Positions 33,504 to 40,091 of a stretch of 64,000 nucleotides of DNA are shown in pieces. Origin of the DNA: Flagellimonas_A sp039592695. GTDB lineage: Bacteria > Bacteroidota > Bacteroidia > Flavobacteriales > Flavobacteriaceae. Location of the stretch: assembly GCF_039592695.1 (NCBI RefSeq), contig NZ_JBBUTK010000001.1:620001-684000 (forward strand), read 5' to 3'. How positions within the stretch are numbered: position 1 is the stretch's first letter; the number at the start of each line of letters is the position of its first letter. Position numbers and translations under genes: made by a program. The notes below the pieces were generated by a model. It did not search any database and had not been told where the DNA came from. It was given only the letters and a program-made list of their open reading frames with translations.

Positions 33504-33956
33504 ATGAAACTAAAAATCATACCCCCTTTGGTGATGCTCATTTTTGCGGCACTTATGTATTTATTGGACCGATTTTTACCTGTCGGGGAATTTGATTTTT
33601 TTGGAAGGAAGCAGCTTGCCGTTGCACTTTTGGCCATTGCCGTTGTAATATCATTTATGGCTATCTATCAATTTAGGAAAGCAAAGACCACCACCAACCC
33701 CTCGGAACCTGAAAAGGCGAGCCAGTTGGTCACCACGGGGATTTTCAATTACACCAGAAACCCCATGTATTTATCCCTTTTGCTCATTTTATTGGCATTC
33801 GGACTCAAACTGGGCAATGCGTTCAACACCCTCTTGGCGGCCGGATTTGTATATTATATGAACCATTTTCAAATCAAACGCGAAGAAGCGGCATTGCTAA
33901 AACTTTTTGGAAAAGATTATCAGCTCTACCAAAAGGCGGTGCGCCGATGGTTTTAG
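33504..33956 (+). CDS. Isoprenylcysteine/phospholipid methyltransferase-like membrane protein
   Basis: From the ATG at 33504 the protein has 150 residues and four hydrophobic stretches. The C-terminal region has the ICMT/PEMT-type pattern GIFNYTRNPMYLSLLLILLA followed by EEAALLKLFGKDYQLYQKAV then RRWF. The family uses S-adenosylmethionine in the membrane; the acceptor in bacteria is mostly unknown. The open frame runs further upstream but is then antisense to rdgB and lacks coding character, so the short form is used. Confidence 0.85.
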   Translation: MKLKIIPPLVMLIFAALMYLLDRFLPVGEFDFFGRKQLAVALLAIAVVISFMAIYQFRKAKTTTNPSEPEKASQLVTTGIFNYTRNPMYLSLLLILLAFGLKLGNAFNTLLAAGFVYYMNHFQIKREEAALLKLFGKDYQLYQKAVRRWF

Positions 33957-34118
33957 ATTATGGATTTGGTAATTTTTTCTAGGGATAAAAATGAATTTTT
34001 CAATGGAAAGGCGATTCCGATACGCTAGCACCCTTTTTTGATTTGCCTATCCAAAATCCATACTAATATTAATTACATTTACGGCTTAATTTTTGAAAAA
34101 GTTTAAACGAGTTCATTG

Positions 34119-36011
34119 ATGGTGGAAGCAGGTAGAAAATATGTTTTTGACTTTGATAGCACCTTGACCCGTGTTGAGGCTTTGGATGTATTGGCCGAAA
34201 TGACACTGCAGGGCAAATCGAACAAAGATGATGTGGTGAAAGAAATCCAGCACATCACCAATTTGGGCATTGATGGTGATATTTCCTTTACCGAATCATT
34301 GGAACGCCGTATCAAATTGTTGAATGCCCATAAAGATGATTTGGATGGACTCGTTCAAGAACTGCGCCAGAAGATTTCAAAGTCCATTGCGGCGAACAAA
34401 GAGTTTTTTGATGAGTTTGCAGATGATATCTATGTGATTTCCTGTGGATTCAAAGAGTTTATCGACCCCATTGTGGCCGAATACAACATTCCCACTGAGC
34501 GTGTTTACGCTAATACCTTTAAATTTGATGATGATGGCAACATCATCGGTTTTGACGAGACCAATGTGCTGGCCTCGCACAATGGAAAAATCGAGTGTCT
34601 GAAAAAGCTGGACCTTGATGGTGAGGTTCAGGTCATTGGCGATGGCTACAGCGATTATGTGATGCGTGAAGCGGGCATTGCCGACAAATTTTTTGCCTAT
34701 ACCGAAAATGTGCACCGAGAAAAGGCGGCCAACAATGCCGACCACGTGGCACCGAACTTAGATGAATTTTTATTTGTGAACGATTTGCCGAGAAAAATAT
34801 CGTACCCCAAGAACAGAATCAAAATTTTGTTGCTCGAGAATGTGCACTATGATGCCTTTGAAAATCTTTCTGAAGATGGATTCTCAGTGGAATTGGTCAA
34901 GCACAGTATTCCAGAAGAAGAATTGTTGGAAAAAATCAAGGGCGTACACGTATTGGGCATCCGCTCTAAGACCCAGGTGACCCAAAAAGTCTTGGAGGCT
35001 GCCAATAAATTGCTAGTCGTGGGCGCTTTTTGCATCGGCACGACCCAAATCGATTTGAAAACGGCAAAGCAAAGAGGTGTGGTGGTGTTCAATGCACCCT
35101 ACAGCAATACCCGTTCAGTGGTCGAGTTGGCCATTGGGCAGATTATCATGTTGATGCGCAATGTGTTTACCCGAAGCAGCGAGATACACCAAGGGCAATG
35201 GAACAAAACCGCTGCCAATTCAAATGAGGTCAGGGGCAAAAACCTGGGAATCGTTGGCTATGGAAACATCGGCAAGCAATTGTCCGTTTTGGCCGAGGCC
35301 ATGGGCATGCGGGTGTATTATTATGATGTAGCGGACCAATTGGCACTGGGCAATGCGGTAAAGTGCAGCACGTTGGAGGATTTGCTTTCTGTCTCAGACG
35401 TGGTCACCCTGCACATTGATGACAATAAGGCCAACAAGAACTTCATTGGTGAGCGTGAAATCAACCAAATGCGTGATGGTGCGATGCTGATCAACTTATC
35501 CCGCGGCTTTGTGGTCGATATTCCCGCATTGACCAAAGCGTTGAAGTCTGGCAAACTGGGTGGTGCGGCCATTGATGTGTACCCTGAGGAACCACGTAGC
35601 AATGGTGATTTCAAGACCGAGCTTCAGGGTCTTGATAATGTGATTTTGACGCCGCATGTTGGGGGCAGTACCGAAGAAGCCCAAAAAGATATTGCCAGCT
35701 TTGTGCCCAACAAAATCATGGACTATATCAATTCGGGCAATACTGTAGATGCGGTGAACTTCCCGAATATTCGCTTACCGAAACAGAACAATGCGCACCG
35801 TTTTCTGCACATCCACAAAAATGTGCCCGGTATTATGGCCAAAATCAACAAGGTGTTGGCCGAATACGAGATGAACATCACGGGGCAGTACCTATCCACA
35901 GATCCCGAGGTTGGCTATGTGATCACCGATATTGACAAAGATTATGACAAAGAGGTGATGAAGGCCCTTAAAAATGTGGAGAACACGATCAAGTTTCGGG
36001 TGCTGTATTAA
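34119..36011 (+). CDS. serA: SerB-SerA fusion: phosphoserine phosphatase plus 3-phosphoglycerate dehydrogenase
   Basis: The 630-residue protein joins two enzymes of serine synthesis. Residues 1-225 are a HAD phosphatase like SerB: DFDSTLT (11-17), SCG (108-110), GK (156-157) and GDGYSD (174-179). Residues 231-540 are a SerA dehydrogenase: GAFCIGTTQIDL, GYGNIG (380-385), Arg462 in NLSRGF, Glu490/491 and His513 in LTPHVGGST. An ACT domain (about 560-630, VPGIMAKINKVLAEYEMNI) should bind serine for feedback control. All catalytic residues are present in both halves, so the fusion is probably bifunctional. The ATG at 34119 follows a TTG at 34116. The middle enzyme, SerC, is not in the window. Confidence 0.92.
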   Translation: MVEAGRKYVFDFDSTLTRVEALDVLAEMTLQGKSNKDDVVKEIQHITNLGIDGDISFTESLERRIKLLNAHKDDLDGLVQELRQKISKSIAANKEFFDEFADDIYVISCGFKEFIDPIVAEYNIPTERVYANTFKFDDDGNIIGFDETNVLASHNGKIECLKKLDLDGEVQVIGDGYSDYVMREAGIADKFFAYTENVHREKAANNADHVAPNLDEFLFVNDLPRKISYPKNRIKILLLENVHYDAFENLSEDGFSVELVKHSIPEEELLEKIKGVHVLGIRSKTQVTQKVLEAANKLLVVGAFCIGTTQIDLKTAKQRGVVVFNAPYSNTRSVVELAIGQIIMLMRNVFTRSSEIHQGQWNKTAANSNEVRGKNLGIVGYGNIGKQLSVLAEAMGMRVYYYDVADQLALGNAVKCSTLEDLLSVSDVVTLHIDDNKANKNFIGEREINQMRDGAMLINLSRGFVVDIPALTKALKSGKLGGAAIDVYPEEPRSNGDFKTELQGLDNVILTPHVGGSTEEAQKDIASFVPNKIMDYINSGNTVDAVNFPNIRLPKQNNAHRFLHIHKNVPGIMAKINKVLAEYEMNITGQYLSTDPEVGYVITDIDKDYDKEVMKALKNVENTIKFRVLY

Positions 36012-36022
36012 TCCGTAGAAAA

Positions 36023-36081
36023 GCTCCTTCCCTTGGTCAAGGGAAGGTGTCATCGAACCTAGTGAGATGACGGAAGGGATT
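36023..36081 (-). repeat. Dispersed CTTCCGTC repeat, copy 4 (inverted)
   Basis: Read on the minus strand, the copy runs from AATCCCTTCCGTC to the CCTTCCCTTG/CAAGGGAAGG palindrome and AGC. It lies right after serA and faces copy 5. Confidence 0.75.
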
Positions 36082-36090
36082 GAATTTACA

Positions 36091-36143
36091 ACCCTTTCCG
36101 TCCGCCAAAGGCGGACACCTTTCCCTAACCAGGGAAAGGAGCC
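36091..36143 (+). repeat. Dispersed CTTTCCGTC repeat, copy 5
   Basis: The copy begins ACCCTTTCCGTC, has a GTCCGCC/GGCGGAC inner hairpin, and ends CCTTTCCCT..AGGGAAAGG with AGCC. Copies 4 and 5 are 9 bp apart, head to head, and fill the gap between the convergent serA and rlmH genes. Confidence 0.75.
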
Positions 36144-36147
36144 TTAA

Positions 36148-36621
36148 CTAGCTGTGATGATACGGCTCATTCCGCAATATGGTGAAGGCCCGGTACAATT
36201 GCTCCACAAAAAACAATCGAACCATTTGATGTGAAAAGGTCATTTTTGAGAGGCTGATTTTCTGTTGCGCCCGTTGGTGGACTTCTTCGCTGAATCCATA
36301 GGGGCCACCGATTACAAACACCAAGTTTTTAATGCCACTGTTCATACGCTTTTGAAGCGCAGTGGCAAATGCTGTGGAAGAAAATTGTTTACCATGTTCG
36401 TCAAGCAATACCAACACATCACTTGACTGTACATTTTTTAGAATAAGTTGCCCTTCTTTTTCTTTTTGCTGGGCTTCAGAAAGGTTTTTGGTGTTTTTGA
36501 TATCGGGTAACAGCCGAAAATCAAATTTGATATAGTGCCGCAACCGATTTTGATACTCGCTGATCAATTTTTGTAGCTCTGGGCTATCCGTTTTGCCGAT
36601 GGCGAGTAGGGTGATGGTCAT
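36148..36621 (-). CDS. rlmH: 23S rRNA pseudouridine-1915 N3-methyltransferase
   Basis: RlmH is a SPOUT enzyme that methylates pseudouridine 1915 in helix 69 of 23S rRNA on assembled ribosomes. At 157 residues it has standard length. Motifs are LLDEHGKQFSSTAFA, FVIGGPYGFSEEV (101-113, SAM-binding knot) and the C-terminal SKMTFSHQMVRLFFVEQLYR AFTI ending in YHHS, all as in the family. Confidence 0.96.
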   Translation of the reverse strand: MTITLLAIGKTDSPELQKLISEYQNRLRHYIKFDFRLLPDIKNTKNLSEAQQKEKEGQLILKNVQSSDVLVLLDEHGKQFSSTAFATALQKRMNSGIKNLVFVIGGPYGFSEEVHQRAQQKISLSKMTFSHQMVRLFFVEQLYRAFTILRNEPYHHS

Positions 36622-36776
36622 GCGTAAAAATAGCCAAACTTAAAAGTGTGAATAGGGTTAAGGATTAATAAATTATGAGGTACGACACAGTGAAACTAAA
36701 TTCAGCGTGATTTTTAAGGGTTTCGCTTCCAGCCGATTTGTTTGTTTTAAAGTCTCAAGTTAGTCAGAATCTAGCA

Positions 36777-36798
36777 ACCTGCCTGCCGGCAGGCAGGT
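36777..36798. repeat. 22-bp perfect palindrome
   Basis: The 11-base arm ACCTGCCTGCC is followed directly by its complement GGCAGGCAGGT. It is GC-rich inside AT-rich DNA and sits at the left edge of the small insert with the orphan barstar gene. It could be a terminator for the gene at 36826-37278. Confidence 0.75.
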
Positions 36799-36825
36799 GA
36801 ATTATAGCCAATGTTGTGTGTAGTT

Positions 36826-37278
36826 TTATATTTTAAACCATTTTGATTCGTAATTTTTCCCGTGCGTATCTTTAATAATAGCCTTAATTTTCAAAATACC
36901 TTTAGTTTTTAAGTCTACAGATACGTCATCTGAAACATCATAAACAAATTTTTCTCCTGAATCTAGGGTTATTGGATATTTTATAACATTATCGAAACTT
37001 AAAAAGTTGAAATATTTTTGACCATCAACTTTTTTGTTCGCCTTAAAAATGGGTTGCTCAATATGTCTTTTTGGTGTTCCAACATTAACTATTGTAGTGG
37101 TTAGGAATGTTTGTGATTCGGCCAGTTTATAATTTGCAGAAACCGGGATTTTCGTAACTCGGTTGATTTTGATATTAAATTTACTCTTACGGTCAGCATA
37201 AAATTCATAAAGTCGCCAAATAAATACGATAGTGGAAACTATTGCGGCATATATTGCGACGATTAATTTGTAGTCCAT
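36826..37278 (-). CDS. Membrane-anchored hypothetical protein
   Basis: This 150-residue protein is not recognised. It has one N-terminal membrane helix (about residues 4-21, VAIYAAIVSTIVFIWRLY), a basic turn (ADRKSK) and a soluble domain of likely beta structure with alternating hydrophobic residues (FLTTTIVNVGTPKRHIEQPI, KGILKIKAIIKDTHGKNYES). Base composition is more AT-rich than in neighbouring housekeeping genes. It follows the barstar-like gene by 9 bp on the same strand and may be co-transcribed with it. Confidence 0.55.
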   Translation of the reverse strand: MDYKLIVAIYAAIVSTIVFIWRLYEFYADRKSKFNIKINRVTKIPVSANYKLAESQTFLTTTIVNVGTPKRHIEQPIFKANKKVDGQKYFNFLSFDNVIKYPITLDSGEKFVYDVSDDVSVDLKTKGILKIKAIIKDTHGKNYESKWFKI

Positions 37279-37287
37279 TTATTTTAG

Positions 37288-37581
37288 TTAACAGGAGGTT
37301 GAGATAATTAAGTTCGGTTTTTCTCCCTGTTCTATTTTTCTGTAATTTACGAAGGCTCCGCATTCCAAAATTGCATTCAGTAAATCAGGTTTATTTTCTT
37401 TTAGGAAATTTCCATTTTCAATATGCAATAGTGTTGGCTGTTCCGTCAAATCGTCAACGCAATCAATCCAAGCGTTCATATTTTCACCATAATAATCTGG
37501 AAAACTCAACGCAATTTTAAATTCCGAGTGAAATGAATTCCAATCAGTCAATTTATTACCATCTATTTTGAATTTTTTCAT
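37288..37581 (-). CDS. Barstar-family protein (ribonuclease inhibitor type)
   Basis: Barstar blocks the active site of secreted ribonucleases such as barnase and protects the cell. The product (97 residues from the ATG at 37581; an ATG at 37602 would add seven) has the family pattern: MKKFKIDGNKLTDWNSFHSE, then LSFPDYYGENMNAWIDCVDD and a C-terminal strand PNLIIST. The acidic WIDC-DDL helix corresponds to the barnase-binding surface. No ribonuclease gene is adjacent, so it is an orphan immunity gene here. It is AT-rich relative to its flanks. Confidence 0.8.
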   Translation of the reverse strand: MKKFKIDGNKLTDWNSFHSEFKIALSFPDYYGENMNAWIDCVDDLTEQPTLLHIENGNFLKENKPDLLNAILECGAFVNYRKIEQGEKPNLIISTSC

Positions 37582-37742
37582 CTCATTATTCAAATTACAC
37601 ATATCGTTAAAGGATATGAATTCGTTTTTTTAAATGATTTATATCCACCGGAAGCGAAGTTCGAGAAATCAAATGGTAGTTTCAAGTATCTGGCCCTTTA
37701 AGTTTTTAAGAGAATTTCAACAGTATAAAACTTAAAACGGCC

Positions 37743-37791
37743 AGCATCGAGCATCGAGCATCCAGCATCCAACATCCAGCATCCAACATTT
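37743..37791 (+). repeat. Period-7 tandem array B (seven units)
   Basis: The units read AGCATCG, AGCATCG, AGCATCC, AGCATCC, AACATCC, AGCATCC, AACATTT. This is the clearest of the period-7 arrays. It lies 40 bp before the nadC start. The complementary sequence matches array A at 6789-6837. Confidence 0.88.
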
Positions 37792-37830
37792 CCATCTAAG
37801 AATTGTAATTTCGCAGGCAAACGCTACATC

Positions 37831-38688
37831 GTGATTTCAGAGCAGCAATTTCAAAAAGAATTGGACCTCATCATTTCCAATGCCATTCGTGAAGATGTGG
37901 GCGATGGCGACCACAGTTCGTTGGCCTGTATTCCAATTGAGGCTACTGGCAAGGCGAAATTGTTGGTCAAAGATGAGGGCATCATTGCTGGGGTGGAGTT
38001 CGCCAAGCAGGTTTTTCACTACGTGGATGCCGACATGAAAATCGATACCTTGATTGAAGATGGCGCAACAGTACGATATGGAGACATTGTTTTTTATGTG
38101 GAAGGTAAATCACAGAGTATTCTGAAGGCCGAACGCTTGGTGTTGAATGCCATGCAGCGTATGAGTGCCATAGCTACGAAGACCAAAAAGTTTGTGGATT
38201 TATTGAAAGGCACCGACACCAAAATTTTGGATACCCGTAAAACCACTCCCGGTATTCGCGCCCTTGAAAAATGGGCGGTCAAAATCGGTGGGGGCGAAAA
38301 CCATCGCTTTGCGTTGTATGACATGATCATGCTAAAAGACAACCATATTGACTTTGCGGGCGGTATTACCAAAGCCATTGCAAAGACCAAAAAGTATTTG
38401 AACGATTCCCGAAGAGAATTAAAGATCATCGTTGAGGCACGAAATTTGGATGAAGTCAAAGAAATATTGAAATCAGAAGGGGTGTATCGAATTTTACTCG
38501 ATAATTTTGATTATGAGGATACCAGAAAGGCGGTTGAATTGATTGGTGACCAGTGTTTGACCGAATCCTCTGGTGGCATCAATGAAAAGACCATTCGAAA
38601 CTATGCGGAATGTGGCGTTGATTATATTTCCTCTGGTGCGCTGACCCATTCCGTTCACAATATGGACCTCAGTTTAAAAGCGGTGTAG
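37831..38688 (+). CDS. nadC: Nicotinate-nucleotide pyrophosphorylase (carboxylating)
   Basis: The enzyme converts quinolinate and PRPP to nicotinate mononucleotide in NAD synthesis. The 285-residue product has REDVGDGDHSS near the start, RLVLNAMQRMSAIAT, ILDTRKTTPGIRALEKWAVK and GGGENHRFALYDMIMLKDNH, then ISSGALTHSV near the end. The start is GTG at 37831. It heads an operon with the BrkB-like gene, DUF2147 and priA. TAATTTCG at 37806-37813 is one base from a -7 box; no -33 was found because the period-7 array occupies that place. Confidence 0.95.
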   Translation: MISEQQFQKELDLIISNAIREDVGDGDHSSLACIPIEATGKAKLLVKDEGIIAGVEFAKQVFHYVDADMKIDTLIEDGATVRYGDIVFYVEGKSQSILKAERLVLNAMQRMSAIATKTKKFVDLLKGTDTKILDTRKTTPGIRALEKWAVKIGGGENHRFALYDMIMLKDNHIDFAGGITKAIAKTKKYLNDSRRELKIIVEARNLDEVKEILKSEGVYRILLDNFDYEDTRKAVELIGDQCLTESSGGINEKTIRNYAECGVDYISSGALTHSVHNMDLSLKAV

Positions 38689-39663
38689 ATGTCGATGACT
38701 TTTGAGGAACGTCTTGAAAAAATACCTGTAATCAACCGTATTATCGCCTTTTTAAAGGCATTCAAGCTGAAATTGTTTGAAGACCTCTCACTGTACGATT
38801 TGATTCGCATGTACGTGGTGGGTATTTTTCAGGGCGCCTTGTCGACCCGGGCCAGTGCCATTGCCTTCAGCGTTTTTATGGCGGTATTCCCACTCTTGAT
38901 TTTCTTTGTGACCCTTATACCGTTTATCATTCCCTATGTGAGCATCGGAACATCAAATTTTGATGCCCAATTCCTGAATTTCTTGGAATCTTTTTTGCCA
39001 TCTGCAACGAGTGGTTATTTTGGGGATATCTACCAACAGATAAAAGACCAAAAGCAGGGCGGGCTTTTGTCTTCGGCTTTTGTGATTTCCATTTTTTTGG
39101 TCGCCAATGGGGTGAATTCCATTTTCGGGGGATTTGAAAACTCGTACCACGTTGAGTTGCGGCGTAATTTTTTAAAACAATACGCCTATGCCATGATGGT
39201 GGGGCTGATTTTATCCATATTGATTATCATCGGTGCCGTGGTGTTCGTTTATTTTGAGGTTTTTCTTGAAAACACGAACCAGTACTTCAATGAGGTCGTG
39301 GGTCTTGAAGGCCGAAAAGGAGATAGTTTTGTCATAGGATTGATAAAGTTTTTGTTCTTTGCCTTTCTGACCTATCTGATTACCGCCGTGCTCTATTATT
39401 TTGGCACCGCAGAAGGCCGCAAAGCACGGTTTTTCTCGATTGGGGCATTGATGACCACGCTCTTGTTTTTGCTTACATCGTACCTTTTCGGGATTTATGT
39501 GGATGAATTTGCACGATATAATGAACTTTATGGTGCACTGGGTGGATTACTTATTTTCATGGTCTTTATCTGGTTGAACAGCAACATATTGTTATTGGGC
39601 TTCGAACTGAATGCCACTATCAATTATTTGAAAAGAAAACACAGTTGGAATGAAAAAGAATAG
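38689..39663 (+). CDS. YihY/BrkB-family inner-membrane protein
   Basis: The 324-residue protein has six long hydrophobic segments and the YihY pattern: GALSTRASAIAFSVFMAVFP near residue 50, VNSIFGGFENSYHVELRR in the middle and LYGALGGLLIFMVFIWLNSN near the end. It was once called ribonuclease BN, which was an error; the actual function is unknown. The ATG is immediately after the nadC stop codon, so translation is probably coupled. Confidence 0.88.
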   Translation: MSMTFEERLEKIPVINRIIAFLKAFKLKLFEDLSLYDLIRMYVVGIFQGALSTRASAIAFSVFMAVFPLLIFFVTLIPFIIPYVSIGTSNFDAQFLNFLESFLPSATSGYFGDIYQQIKDQKQGGLLSSAFVISIFLVANGVNSIFGGFENSYHVELRRNFLKQYAYAMMVGLILSILIIIGAVVFVYFEVFLENTNQYFNEVVGLEGRKGDSFVIGLIKFLFFAFLTYLITAVLYYFGTAEGRKARFFSIGALMTTLLFLLTSYLFGIYVDEFARYNELYGALGGLLIFMVFIWLNSNILLLGFELNATINYLKRKHSWNEKE

Positions 39664-40078
39664 GATATTACTCTTAATGCTGTTGATGCTGTCGCCATCC
39701 ATCTATGCACAGACCATTTTTGGAAAGTGGAAAACCATTGACGACCGTTCGGGCAAGGCAAAATCCATTGTTGAGATATACAAGAAGGATGGCAAAGTGT
39801 ATGGTGCCATCAGAAAAATTTTGGAAAAAGGCAAGGAAGATGCGGTCTGCATCAAATGTGAGGGAGATTTGAAGAACAAGCCCATTATCGGTATGAAAGC
39901 CATTAGGGGGATGAAAAAAGACGGTGATGTCTATAAAGGGGGCAAACTGTTCGATCCTGAAAACAATAGAGAGTTCAAGGGTAAAATTTGGTTGAATCCT
40001 GATAATTCTGATGAATTGATGGTAAGGGGCTACCTTGCCTTTTTCTATCGTACACAGACATGGCATCGGGTCAGGTAA
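39650..40078 (+). CDS. DUF2147 secreted protein
   Basis: The 142-residue product has a signal peptide (MKKNRILLLMLLMLSPSIYA) and the DUF2147 core: FGKWKTIDDRSGKAKSIVEI, GKVYGAIRKI, VCIKCEGDLKNKPIIGMKAI and GYLAFFYRTQTWHRV. The family is a lipocalin-like small beta protein of unknown function. It overlaps the BrkB-like gene by 14 bp and lies 13 bp before priA. Confidence 0.85.
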   Translation: MKKNRILLLMLLMLSPSIYAQTIFGKWKTIDDRSGKAKSIVEIYKKDGKVYGAIRKILEKGKEDAVCIKCEGDLKNKPIIGMKAIRGMKKDGDVYKGGKLFDPENNREFKGKIWLNPDNSDELMVRGYLAFFYRTQTWHRVR

Positions 40079-40091
40079 CAGCGTTGGGTAT

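Noticed and set aside
36826..37602. Toxin-antitoxin pair of the membrane protein and the barstar-like protein
   Set aside because: The membrane protein shows no ribonuclease residues or barnase-like motif, so a toxin role is unsupported.
37743..37791. Possible CRISPR array
   Set aside because: The repeat is 7 bp with no spacers and no cas genes nearby; it is a simple tandem array.
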